The notes under the pieces: generated by a model | What the model was told of the DNA's origin: nothing | Seen by the model: only the letters and a program-made list of their open reading frames with translations | The model's database searches: none | Shown: positions 7,596 through 15,833 of the stretch, piece after piece | How positions within the stretch are numbered: the first letter of the stretch is position 1 | How the letters are laid out: each line of letters starts with the position of its first letter | Source of the DNA: Dongia_B soli | GTDB lineage: Bacteria > Pseudomonadota > Alphaproteobacteria > Dongiales > Dongiaceae | Reading direction: 5' to 3' | Assembly: GCF_034044715.1 (NCBI RefSeq) | Contig: NZ_JAXCLW010000008.1 | Span: forward strand, 1 to 64,000 | Length of the DNA: 64,000 bases | Translations under genes and position numbers: made by a program

Positions 7596-9188
7596 ATGAC
7601 GGACTCACGCAAAACGGCTGAAGCTGCCGGCGCGACGCCGTTGCTGCAGCTTGACGGTATCCTCAAGCAATTTCCGGGCTGCCTGGCCAACGACCACGTC
7701 GATCTCACGCTGATGCCGGGCGAGATTCATGCTTTGCTGGGCGAGAACGGCGCCGGCAAGAGCACCCTGGTCAAGATCATCTACGGCGTACAGGAACCGG
7801 ATGCCGGCCAGATTCGCTGGCAGGGCGCTACGGTGCAGATTGCCAATCCGGCTCAGGCGCGGCGCCTTGGCATCGGCATGGTGTTCCAGCATTTTTCGCT
7901 CTTTGAGTCGCTGACCGTGGCCGAGAATATCGCGCTTGGCATCAGCGATGCCCGCCAGCGCAAGGGATTGCGCAGCCGCATCGCCGAGATTTCCCGCAGC
8001 TATGGCCTGCTGCTCGATCCCGATCGGGCGGTGCATGAGCTGTCAGTGGGTGAACGGCAGCGGGTCGAGATCGTCCGCTGCCTGCTGCAGGAACCCCGGC
8101 TTTTGATTATGGATGAGCCGACCTCGGTGCTGACGCCGCAGGAGGTGGATAAGCTCTTCGACACATTGCGGCGTCTGGCTGCCGAAGGCTGCGCCATTCT
8201 CTATATCAGCCACAAGCTCGAGGAAATCCGGGCGCTTTGCCATGAAGCGACGATCATGCGCCAGGGCAAGGTGGTGGCGACCTGCGATCCCCGCCATGAG
8301 ACGGCGGAACATCTCGCCGAGCTGATGATCGGCAGCCGCGTCAGTGCACCGGACCGGCCGGCATCGAGCCAGGAGGAGAAGCCGGTCATGCTCGAGGTTT
8401 CGCACCTGTCGCTGAAATCGGATCGGCAATTCGGGATCGATCTCAAGGACATTTCTTTCACCGTCCGGGGCGGCGAAATTCTCGGCATCGGCGGTGTCGC
8501 CGGCAATGGCCAGAGCGAATTGATGGCGGCGCTCTCAGGCGAGACGCTTGTCAACACTGCAGATGCCATCCGCATCAACGATGTGGCTGCCGGTCGCTTG
8601 GGGCCGGCGCAGCGTCGGCTGCTCGGCGCCTGCTTCGTGCCGGAGGAACGCAACGGCCATGGCGCCGTCAGCGCCTTCAGCCTTACGGATAACGCTTTTC
8701 TCTCGGCCTTCCGTCGGCGCTCGCTGACCCGGCTCGGCCTCATCGAAGGGGAAAAGACTCGCCGTTTCGCCGATGACATCATTCGGCTTTTCGATGTCCG
8801 GGGACGCGGCGTGCGGGCGGAGGCGCGTTCCTTGTCCGGCGGCAATCTGCAGAAATTCATTGTCGGCCGGGAGATCCTGCAACGTCCCGACCTGCTCGTC
8901 GTGGCGCAGCCGACCTGGGGCGTCGATGCTGGCGCCGCGGCGGCGATTCACCAGGCGCTTATCGATCTGGCGGCCCAGGGCGCCGGGATCGTCATCATTT
9001 CCCAGGACCTTGATGAAATCCTGTTGCTCTGCCAGCGGATCGCCGTGATCAATCTCGGCAGCCTCTCGGCGCCGCGCCCCGTCGGCGAAGTAACGGTGGA
9101 GCAGATCGGCTTGCTGATGGGCGGCGTGCATGGCGCCCCGCCTCAGGAACAAATAAAGGGAGAGCAGCCGCGTGTGGCTCGGACTTGA
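7596..9188 (+). CDS. ABC importer ATPase, two-domain, BMP/nucleoside type
   Basis: A 530-aa double ATP-binding subunit of the carbohydrate/nucleoside (CUT2-like, NupA/YufO) type. Domain 1 (about 15-255) has Walker A GENGAGKST, signature LSVGERQRVEI and Walker B LLIMDEPTSVL. Domain 2 (about 265-515) has the degenerate Walker A GGVAGNGQSEL usual in this class, signature LSGGNLQKFIV, and Gln instead of Glu after its Walker B (VVAQPTWGVD). It overlaps the first permease by 17 bp and heads a four-gene operon. Nucleosides or purine derivatives are the likeliest substrate, supported by adjacent allA. Confidence 0.92.
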   Translation: MTDSRKTAEAAGATPLLQLDGILKQFPGCLANDHVDLTLMPGEIHALLGENGAGKSTLVKIIYGVQEPDAGQIRWQGATVQIANPAQARRLGIGMVFQHFSLFESLTVAENIALGISDARQRKGLRSRIAEISRSYGLLLDPDRAVHELSVGERQRVEIVRCLLQEPRLLIMDEPTSVLTPQEVDKLFDTLRRLAAEGCAILYISHKLEEIRALCHEATIMRQGKVVATCDPRHETAEHLAELMIGSRVSAPDRPASSQEEKPVMLEVSHLSLKSDRQFGIDLKDISFTVRGGEILGIGGVAGNGQSELMAALSGETLVNTADAIRINDVAAGRLGPAQRRLLGACFVPEERNGHGAVSAFSLTDNAFLSAFRRRSLTRLGLIEGEKTRRFADDIIRLFDVRGRGVRAEARSLSGGNLQKFIVGREILQRPDLLVVAQPTWGVDAGAAAAIHQALIDLAAQGAGIVIISQDLDEILLLCQRIAVINLGSLSAPRPVGEVTVEQIGLLMGGVHGAPPQEQIKGEQPRVART

Positions 9189-10269
9189 ACCGCGCGGACA
9201 GCGTTCCGCTTTCTGGACCTATGGCTCGCCGGTCCTGGCACTCCTGTTGACCGTCGTTACGGCAGCGATCATTTTCGCCGCTCTCGGACAGGATCCCGCC
9301 GAGGCACTTTGGACCTTCCTGATCGAACCGCTGACCAGTGCAAGCGGTCTGCCGGAGCTTTTCGTCAAGGCTGCGCCGCTCATTCTGATCGGCGTCGGCC
9401 TGTCGATCGGCTTCCGCGCCAATGTCTGGAATATCGGTGCCGAAGGCCAGTTCACCTTGGGCGCCATCTTCGGCGGCTGGCTTGCCTTGCGGGTTGGCGA
9501 GGGCAGCGGCTGGTGGATTTTCCCGGCGATGCTGCTGCTCAGCATCCTCGGCGGCATGATCTGGGCGGCGATACCGGCTTTTCTCAAGACGCGTTTCAAT
9601 GCCAATGAGATTTTGACCAGCCTGATGCTGACCTATGTGGCGCAGCTTCTGCTGCTCTATCTGGTCACCGGCCCGTGGAAAGATCCGGAAGGTTATGGCT
9701 TTCCCCAGACCGCCATGTTCGGCGATGGGGCAACCGCGCCGATCCTGATCCCGGAAACCCGCCTGCATCTCGGTGTCCTCATTGCGCTGGCGGCGGCGCT
9801 GCTTGGCTGGCTCATTCTGTCAAAGTCCCTGCTTGGCTTTCAGTTGCGCGTTCTCGGTTCGGCACCTCGCGCGGCCCGCTTTGCCGGTTTCAGCGAAGCC
9901 GGCCTGATCTGGCTCTCCCTGCTGCTGGGCGGCGGTCTTGCCGGCCTCGCCGGGCTGTTCGAAGTGGCGGGGCCGATCGGCCAGCTTACGCCCTCGATCT
10001 CGCCCGGCTACGGCTTCACCGCCATCATCGTCGCCTTTCTCGGCCGTTTGCATCCGCTGGGCGTGGTGCTCGCCGGTCTTGTCCTGGCCCTGTCTTATCT
10101 CGGCGGCGAAGCGGCGCAGATCGATCTTGGATTGCCCAATGCCGTGACCGGCATTTTCCAGGGCATCCTGCTTTTCTATCTGTTGGGTTGCGACGTGCTC
10201 ATCCTTTATCGGTTACGCCTTGGAAGGAAGCAACCGCCGGCCAAACATCTGCGGGAGGCGTCGCGATGA
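9172..10269 (+). CDS. ABC importer permease 1, BMP/nucleoside type
   Basis: 365 aa and about 8-10 hydrophobic segments of the BPD_transp_2 family. The hallmark NVWNIGAEGQFTLGAIFGGW segment starts near residue 84, and the cytoplasmic coupling region SPGYGFTAIIVAFLGR lies near residue 285. The GTG start lies within the 3' end of the ATPase gene, and the 3' end overlaps the second permease by 4 bp, so the subunits are translationally coupled. It corresponds to NupB-like subunits of nucleoside importers. Confidence 0.9.
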   Translation: MWLGLEPRGQRSAFWTYGSPVLALLLTVVTAAIIFAALGQDPAEALWTFLIEPLTSASGLPELFVKAAPLILIGVGLSIGFRANVWNIGAEGQFTLGAIFGGWLALRVGEGSGWWIFPAMLLLSILGGMIWAAIPAFLKTRFNANEILTSLMLTYVAQLLLLYLVTGPWKDPEGYGFPQTAMFGDGATAPILIPETRLHLGVLIALAAALLGWLILSKSLLGFQLRVLGSAPRAARFAGFSEAGLIWLSLLLGGGLAGLAGLFEVAGPIGQLTPSISPGYGFTAIIVAFLGRLHPLGVVLAGLVLALSYLGGEAAQIDLGLPNAVTGIFQGILLFYLLGCDVLILYRLRLGRKQPPAKHLREASR

Positions 10270-11189
10270 GCCCGGAAATGATCAACATCCTGCTCAGCAT
10301 CATGACCGCCTCGACGCCGCTGCTCTTGGCGGCGACCGGTGAGTTGGTGGCAGAGAAATCCGGCGTTCTCAATCTTGGCCTCGAAGGCATGATGCTGGTG
10401 GGCGCCGTGATCGGCTTTGCCACCGCGGTGCATACCGGCAGCGCGAGCTTGGGGGTCTTGGCGGCGGTGCTGGCTGGCATCGCCATGTCCTTGGTCTTTG
10501 CCTTTCTTTCGCTGACCTTGATGGCCAATCAGGTGGCGACCGGCCTGGCGCTGACGATTTTCGGCACAGGCCTCAGCGCGCTGATGGGGGCGGGCTATGT
10601 CGGCACCGCCTTGCAGCCTTTGCCGAAGCTCACCATTCCCGCTCTCAGCGATCTGCCGGTCCTCGGGCCGCTGCTCTTTCATCAGGACGCACTGATCTAC
10701 GGCTCCTTCATCCTGCTGATCGCTGTTGCCTGGTTCCTCTATCGCAGCCATGCCGGCCTGGTGCTGCGCGCGGTCGGCGATTCCCACGATGCCGCCCACG
10801 CCATCGGCTATCCGGTGATCGCCATCCGCTATGCCGCCACGGCTTTCGGCGGCGGCATGGCCGGCCTCGCCGGCGCCTATATGTCCCTTGCCTATAGCCC
10901 GAGCTGGTCGGAAAACATGACGGCGGGGCGCGGCTGGATCGCGCTGGCATTGGTGGTCTTCGCCACCTGGCGGCCGGGCTGGCTGCTGCTTGGCGCCTAT
11001 CTCTTTGGCGGCATCATGTATATGTCGCTCTATATTCAGGGCCTGGGGGTTAATTTGCCGTCGCAATTCATTTCCAGCCTGCCTTATCTCGCGACGATTG
11101 TCGTGCTAGTGATGATCTCACGGGACCGTCTCCGCATCCGGCTGAATGCGCCGGCTTGTTTGGGCCGTCCCTTTTTTGCTGCGGGCTGA
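10266..11189 (+). CDS. ABC importer permease 2, BMP/nucleoside type
   Basis: 307 aa, second membrane subunit of the same importer (NupC/YufQ-like). The N-terminal motif ELVAEKSGVLNLGLEGMMLV is characteristic of the family and is followed by about eight hydrophobic helices. SENMTAGRGWIALALVVFATW near the C-terminus is the conserved coupling segment. The ATG overlaps the previous stop codon (ATGA). The extreme C-terminus (LNAPACLGRPFFAAG) is less conserved-looking. The binding-protein gene follows 28 bp downstream. Confidence 0.9.
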   Translation: MSPEMINILLSIMTASTPLLLAATGELVAEKSGVLNLGLEGMMLVGAVIGFATAVHTGSASLGVLAAVLAGIAMSLVFAFLSLTLMANQVATGLALTIFGTGLSALMGAGYVGTALQPLPKLTIPALSDLPVLGPLLFHQDALIYGSFILLIAVAWFLYRSHAGLVLRAVGDSHDAAHAIGYPVIAIRYAATAFGGGMAGLAGAYMSLAYSPSWSENMTAGRGWIALALVVFATWRPGWLLLGAYLFGGIMYMSLYIQGLGVNLPSQFISSLPYLATIVVLVMISRDRLRIRLNAPACLGRPFFAAG

Positions 11190-11217
11190 TGCCTGGATTA
11201 CCAAACGGGAGAGCATG

Positions 11218-12303
11218 ATGGAAAGAAGAACATTTAATAAATTGCTGGGAGCCTCACTGACGACCTTGGCCGCGCCGGCGATCATTCGCCCGGCGCTCGC
11301 GGCGGATCCGCTGAAAGTCGGTTTCATCTATGTCGGCCCGGTCGAGGATTTCGGCTGGACGCATCAGCACGATCTGGCGCGCAAGGACCTGGAAGCCGAA
11401 CTCGGCGACAAGATCAAGACGACCTATGTGGAAAGCGTCAAGGAAGGTGCGGATGCCGAACGCGTCATCGCCGAGCTTGCCAATAAGGGCCATGGCCTGA
11501 TCTACACCACCTCCTTCGGCTTCATGAATCCGACCCTGAAGGTGGCGAAGCGCTTTCCCAAGGTGAAGTTCGAACACGCGACCGGCTACAAGCGCGCGGA
11601 AAATGTCGCGACCTACAACATCCGCTTCTATGAAGGCCGCTATATTCAGGGCGTGATCGCCGGCAAGATGTCGAAATCAGGCATCGTCGGCTATATCGGT
11701 TCGGTGCCGATCCCCGAAGTCATCATGGGCATGAACGGCTTCATCCTCGGCATGCATTCGGTCAATCCCAAGGGCCGGATCAAGGCGGTCTTCATCAATT
11801 CCTGGTATGATCCCGGCAAGGAAGCCGATGCCGCCAAGGCGCTGATCGACCAGGGCGCCGATCTCATGGCGCAGCACACGGATTCCACCGCGCCGCTGCA
11901 GGTCGCGGAACAGCGCGGCATCCAGGGTTTCGGCCAGGCCACCGATATGATCAAGGCGGCGCCGAAGGCCCAGCTGACGTCCTCGACGGATCACTGGCTG
12001 CCTTATTACATCGAGCGCACGAAGGCCGTGATCGACGGCACCTGGAAAAGCCAGGACACCTGGGGCGGTCTCGCTTCCGGCATGCTGAAGATGGCGCCTT
12101 ACACCAATATGCCGGATGATGTGGCGGCCCTCGCCAAGCAGACTGAGGCCGATATCGCCTCCGGCAAGATCGTCATCTTCAAGGGCCCGATCAAGGATCA
12201 AAGCGGCGCCGTCAAGGTCGCCGAGGGTTCGACGCTCGACGATGCTTCCATTGCCGGCATGAACTGGCTGGCGGAAGGTGTCGAAGGCAATCTGCCGAAG
12301 TAA
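11218..12303 (+). CDS. BMP-family substrate-binding lipoprotein-type protein
   Basis: 361 aa, the periplasmic receptor of the importer. The N-terminus ERRTFNKLLG plus a hydrophobic stretch ending in PALAA looks like a twin-arginine signal peptide, and no lipobox Cys is visible. The mature protein has the BMP/PnrA fold: KVGFIYVGPVEDFGWT at the start, NKGHGLIYTTSFGFMNP, and GYIGSVPIPEVIMGMNGF. Related receptors bind purine nucleosides. Two adjacent ATGs (11215 and 11218) are possible starts; the second is better spaced from GGGAGAG. A strong hairpin follows the gene. Confidence 0.9.
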   Translation: MERRTFNKLLGASLTTLAAPAIIRPALAADPLKVGFIYVGPVEDFGWTHQHDLARKDLEAELGDKIKTTYVESVKEGADAERVIAELANKGHGLIYTTSFGFMNPTLKVAKRFPKVKFEHATGYKRAENVATYNIRFYEGRYIQGVIAGKMSKSGIVGYIGSVPIPEVIMGMNGFILGMHSVNPKGRIKAVFINSWYDPGKEADAAKALIDQGADLMAQHTDSTAPLQVAEQRGIQGFGQATDMIKAAPKAQLTSSTDHWLPYYIERTKAVIDGTWKSQDTWGGLASGMLKMAPYTNMPDDVAALAKQTEADIASGKIVIFKGPIKDQSGAVKVAEGSTLDDASIAGMNWLAEGVEGNLPK

Positions 12304-12322
12304 CTGTCGATCGTCTTGATAT

Positions 12323-12354
12323 CGCCCCGTTCCATAGTCTGATGGAACGGGGCG
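12323..12354 (+). terminator. Perfect 13-bp hairpin after the BMP operon
   Basis: CGCCCCGTTCCAT pairs perfectly with ATGGAACGGGGCG around a 6-nt loop, 20 bp after the stop codon of the binding protein. There is no T-run, so it is terminator-like or an RNA 3'-end stabiliser rather than a textbook intrinsic terminator. Confidence 0.55.
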
Positions 12355-12428
12355 GTGTCCTCTGGCATTCTCGCTCGCGTCCATTTGGCCCTAGGCATCT
12401 TCGGGCGGTTTTGCTATCACCGCTTGCG

Positions 12429-13184
12429 ATGGAAATTCTGGGGATTCCGCTCTGGCAGTTGGCAATTAGTTCGCTCGCCGTTTTCGGCGCGGCGATCGTG
12501 CGCGGCTTTTCCGGGTTCGGATTTTCCCTGCTCAGCATCACAGCGATCACCCTTTTCATGCCGCAGGCCGAGGTCGTGCCTTCGATCTTCCTGCTGGAAA
12601 TAGCCGCCTCGCTGCATCTCATCCCCAGCATCTGGCGCGAAATTCACTGGCACTCATTGCTGTTCCTGATGATCGGTTGCCTGATCGGCACCCCGCTCGG
12701 CGTCTATGCCCTGGCATCGGTGCCGGCTGCGCCCATGACGCTTGCCATGTCGTTCTTCGTGACGGCGACGGCCTTCCTGATGCTGCGCGGTTTCCGTCTG
12801 CAGAAGACGCCGGGATCGCTCGCAACCACCGGCACCGGCGTCGGGTCGGGACTGCTCAACGGTGCTTTCGGCATCGGTGGCCCGCCGGTCATCATCTTTT
12901 TCTTCTCCACACCTGGCGCCGCCGCTGTCGGCCGTGCCTCGGTGATCGCCTATTTCATCGGTACGGATAGCCTCGGCCTTGCCTGGGATGCCTATCACGG
13001 CCTCGTCACTAAACAGAGCTTCCTGCAAGCCGTTCTCTGGCTGGTGCCGCTGCTGCTCGGCGTCAGTGTCGGCGCCCGCAGTTTCCGCCATATCAGCGAG
13101 GAAGCTTTCCGTCGCTGGGTATTGCGCCTGCTGATCGTGCTGGCCATCGTCAGCGGCGTGAAGGCAGCCATGGCGCTGGGTTAG
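12429..13184 (+). CDS. TauE/SafE-family anion (sulfite) exporter
   Basis: 251 aa with about eight hydrophobic segments. The family repeats are visible: VRGFSGFGFSLLSI near residue 24 and GLLNGAFGIGGPPVIIFFFS near residue 140, the paired Gly-rich signatures of TauE/SafE. Relatives export sulfite, sulfoacetate or other organosulfur anions from the cytoplasm. In taurine degraders TauE removes sulfite released by Xsc, and Xsc is encoded about 2.6 kb away. The stop codon overlaps the stop of a convergent broken gene. Substrate is inferred from context. Confidence 0.82.
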   Translation: MEILGIPLWQLAISSLAVFGAAIVRGFSGFGFSLLSITAITLFMPQAEVVPSIFLLEIAASLHLIPSIWREIHWHSLLFLMIGCLIGTPLGVYALASVPAAPMTLAMSFFVTATAFLMLRGFRLQKTPGSLATTGTGVGSGLLNGAFGIGGPPVIIFFFSTPGAAAVGRASVIAYFIGTDSLGLAWDAYHGLVTKQSFLQAVLWLVPLLLGVSVGARSFRHISEEAFRRWVLRLLIVLAIVSGVKAAMALG

Positions 13185-13677
13185 AAGCTGTTTTCGCAGA
13201 TGCCGATATCGTAATACTGAATATCCAGCGTGCCCCGGTGAAGGGTGAGGCAGACTTCGTCACCGATGGAACGCGGTCGTAAAGCGCCTGATGGACACTA
13301 ATCTCGGTTTGCGCCGTCAACGGTCCCCAAGGAGCAAGTGTCAGATGCCAGTTTCGGGACTTGGATCGCCGGCTATTTGAGATGGTCATCTCCTTGTTCA
13401 GGGTGGTCGCTTGGTATGCCTGCGTGGGGGCGGAGGCAAGGATCGCATTGAGATGAACGGTCGATGCATCGGCATAGATGCCGGCCATCAGCAGGAAACC
13501 AACGAGCGCTCGCGGTCTCCTGAATATGCTTCGCAGCCTCACGACATATGTGGCCGTCAGAGCCAGAAACAGGATGATCGCCGGGGCCATGACCTGCGTC
13601 GTGTCAATCAGATCATAGACGCGGGCAGCTTCCACCTCCAACGCGAAAGCGCAAAAGCCAAGCGATACGAGGAGCAT
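13181..13677 (-). pseudogene. Frameshifted membrane-protein gene, 3' part of a decaying locus
   Basis: The frame from 13677 encodes hydrophobic segments (MLLVSLGFCAFAL, APAIILFLALTATYVV, ALVGFLLMAGIYADA) and then WHLTLAPWGPLTAQTEISVHQALYDRVPS. Near 13262-13268 coding character jumps one frame: the continuing sense sequence is IGDEVCLTLHRGTLDIQYYD, ending ICENSF and a TAA at 13181-13183. The original frame continues instead as implausible low-complexity residues. A single-base indel is the simplest reading; sequencing error is not excluded. No ribosome site precedes 13677, so this may be the C-terminal part of the neighbouring broken gene. Family not recognised. Confidence 0.65.
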
Positions 13678-14463
13678 TTGTTCGAGCCGACTTACGATCC
13701 TCAGCGAAGGGTAAGGTTCGTTTTGTGACTGCAGCCAGGAAAGCCGTTATCCAGGGGAGGGACATAAGGGCGCAATAACCGGCAGTAGCCAGGATGAGTC
13801 GGAACAGGACAAGGAAGGCCAGGCAAATGCTGGCGATAAGCGGCCATGCGATGAGATTGACGGCGCGCTTGTAGTGCTTCTGTCTTTCCGCCGGGTCGCG
13901 CCAAGCGCCGGGTCGCGCATGACCAGATGCTTCAGCTCATGCTCTTCCCCTTCTTTCTCGATTTGATAAACCTGAAAAGACGACTTCCAGGCATTGAAAG
14001 CCTTATTGTCGTCGAAGATCGCCGGCATCAAGATTTTCGGCCGATCCGGTGCTCTGGGCCGGATGATGAGGATCGGAAGGCTATTGAGAACGGATATTCT
14101 TTGAATGCTGGCGATCTCGCTGAAGCTAAGCGCACGCCTCAGGCCGAGGACCCGACAATCAATCTGATCAGGGTGGAGGACGGCCTTTAACGAAGCGACA
14201 CTCAAGTAATAAACCGCAATGACAAGCAAGATCCCCCACATGGCAAGTGGCGCCAGTGTGAAAGGCAATATCAAGCCGAACGGGATTTGCTTGAGTGCTG
14301 GATAGACTGACAGGCCTTGGGTCGCGATCTTGGTCGCTTGCGCCAGGATCTCGGGAATGCCAGTCGGGCCGATCAATGTCAGGCCGATAAGGAAGGCGGC
14401 CAGGACGAGACTGCGCAGCCGACCAAAGAGGCTGCTGCGATAGACTTGGCTCTCTTGCGACAA
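13613..14463 (-). pseudogene. Membrane protein gene broken by a 17-bp duplication
   Basis: From 14463 the protein reads as a membrane protein: LVLAAFLIGLTLIGP, then IPFGLILPFTLAPLAMWGIL, and then a soluble stretch SFQVYQIEKEGEEHELKHLV. At 13889-13917 the 12-mer CGCCGGGTCGCG occurs twice, 5 bp apart. Removing one 17-bp unit restores a continuous frame MRDPAERQKHYKRAVNLIAW followed by further hydrophobic segments (LIASICLAFLVLFRLILA). As it stands, translation goes out of frame after MRDPA. The restored frame ends at 13613, overlapping the next broken segment. Function unknown; a two-part or single decayed membrane protein is likely. Confidence 0.7.
13889..13917. repeat. 12-bp direct repeat marking a 17-bp frame-breaking duplication
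   Basis: CGCCGGGTCGCG at 13889-13900 and again at 13906-13917, separated by CCAAG. The geometry is that of a 17-bp tandem duplication inside a coding sequence, and 17 is not a multiple of three. Confidence 0.85.
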
Positions 14464-14550
14464 GGGAAATGAACCCCTGCGGATGACCGCCTTGGAGTAT
14501 TATCGTTTAATATCTGGGCGAGAGGAATTCACAACTAAAAATAGTAAGCG

Positions 14551-15771
14551 TTATATATGAGAAATGAGTTCCTTGCAATGCCGGGCAATGACGCCTTCTT
14601 CGTCGGTTGGGACAACCATGACACGTACATGCTTGCCCGCGATTGAAATCTGCAGCGGTCCGGCCGGATGAGCGGCGCGCTCATTGGCGCCGGAAGCTAG
14701 CGATAGACCAAGCCACGCAGCTTCGTTGCAGACGGCGGCACGAATATTGGCGGCGTTTTCGCCGATGCCGCCGGTGAAGATCATCATGTCGAGGCCCTGC
14801 AGCTCCGCGCTCATCCGTGCCAGTTCCATGGCGATGCGATGGCAATAGAGATCGATGGCGCGGGCGGCTGCAGGATCTTTGCTGTCGCTCAAGGTCTTCA
14901 TATCGGCGCTGATGCCGGAGAGGCCCAGCAAGCCGCTTTGGTGATAGAGCAGTTTTTCAAGATCGCCGAGGCTCATGCCGTCATGCAGGAGATGCAACAG
15001 GACGCCGGGATCGATCGAGCCGGGGCGGGTCCCCATCACCAGGCCTTCCAGCGTGGAAAAACCCATGCTGCTTGCGATTCCCTTGCCGTCCTTGATCGCC
15101 GCCATGCTGGCGCCATTGCCGAGATGCGCGATCACCAGACGTGAGGGAATATCGATCTTCTCCTGCTGCAGCCGGTGCAGGATGGCTTCATAGGAAATGC
15201 CATGGAAGCCGTAGCGCCGGATACCGGCCCGCCAGAAGCGCTCGGGCAGGGCGAAGCGGGTGATGCGTTCCGGATTATCTGCATGAAAGCCGGTATCGAA
15301 ACAGGCGACCTGCGGCATGTCCGGCAGCAGGTCGCGCAGGGCCTTGATCGCGGCAACATTATGCGGCTGGTGTAACGGCGCCAGCGGGCAAATGCTTTCC
15401 AGTGCGGCGATGTCGTTATCGGTGATGACGATGGGTGCCGAATAGGCCGTTCCGCCATGCACGACGCGATGGCCGATACCAAGCCAAGTGGCCTTTTCGC
15501 GAGTGATGGCGAGTCGGTCGATCAGCAGGGATAAAGCCTCACGATGGGTGGAGATGGCATCTGCTTCGAACGGCCAATCCGGCGCCTCGCCTTGCAGCGC
15601 CTTGACTTCGAGCCGGGTCCGATCCTGGCCAATGCCGGCGATCTGGCCTTTCAGCAGCAAGGCCGGCATTTCGGCCCCGATGCCGGCGTTATAGATCGCG
15701 AATTTCAGGCTCGACGAACCGGCATTGAGCACCAGCAGCTTATTGCCATCATGCGCGTCTTTTGAGGACAT
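14551..15771 (-). CDS. ackA: Acetate kinase
   Basis: 406 aa. AckA converts acetyl phosphate and ADP to acetate and ATP in the cytoplasm. Family motifs are clear: LNAGSSSLKFAIY at the start, GHRVVHGG, FDTGFHADNP, RYGFHGISYE, HLGNGASMAAIKDGK, FSTLEGLVMGTRPGSIDPG and FTGGIGENAANIRA near the C-terminus. It lies 62 bp downstream of xsc on the same strand, separated by a hairpin. Xsc produces acetyl phosphate, so this enzyme would give one ATP per sulfonate cleaved. In most taurine operons phosphotransacetylase (Pta) fills this position instead. Confidence 0.95.
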   Translation of the reverse strand: MSSKDAHDGNKLLVLNAGSSSLKFAIYNAGIGAEMPALLLKGQIAGIGQDRTRLEVKALQGEAPDWPFEADAISTHREALSLLIDRLAITREKATWLGIGHRVVHGGTAYSAPIVITDNDIAALESICPLAPLHQPHNVAAIKALRDLLPDMPQVACFDTGFHADNPERITRFALPERFWRAGIRRYGFHGISYEAILHRLQQEKIDIPSRLVIAHLGNGASMAAIKDGKGIASSMGFSTLEGLVMGTRPGSIDPGVLLHLLHDGMSLGDLEKLLYHQSGLLGLSGISADMKTLSDSKDPAAARAIDLYCHRIAMELARMSAELQGLDMMIFTGGIGENAANIRAAVCNEAAWLGLSLASGANERAAHPAGPLQISIAGKHVRVMVVPTDEEGVIARHCKELISHI

Positions 15772-15784
15772 AGTCGATATCCGC

Positions 15785-15822
15785 TCTCGCTGCTCCCTTC
15801 GCGAAGGAAGGGAGCAGCGAGA
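15785..15822 (-). terminator. Perfect 15-bp hairpin between xsc and ackA
   Basis: TCTCGCTGCTCCCTT pairs with AAGGGAGCAGCGAGA around an 8-nt loop. It follows the xsc stop codon by 11 bp and has no T-run. It may partially terminate or process the transcript so that xsc and ackA are expressed at different levels. Confidence 0.55.
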
Positions 15823-15833
15823 CTAGCGGGTGA

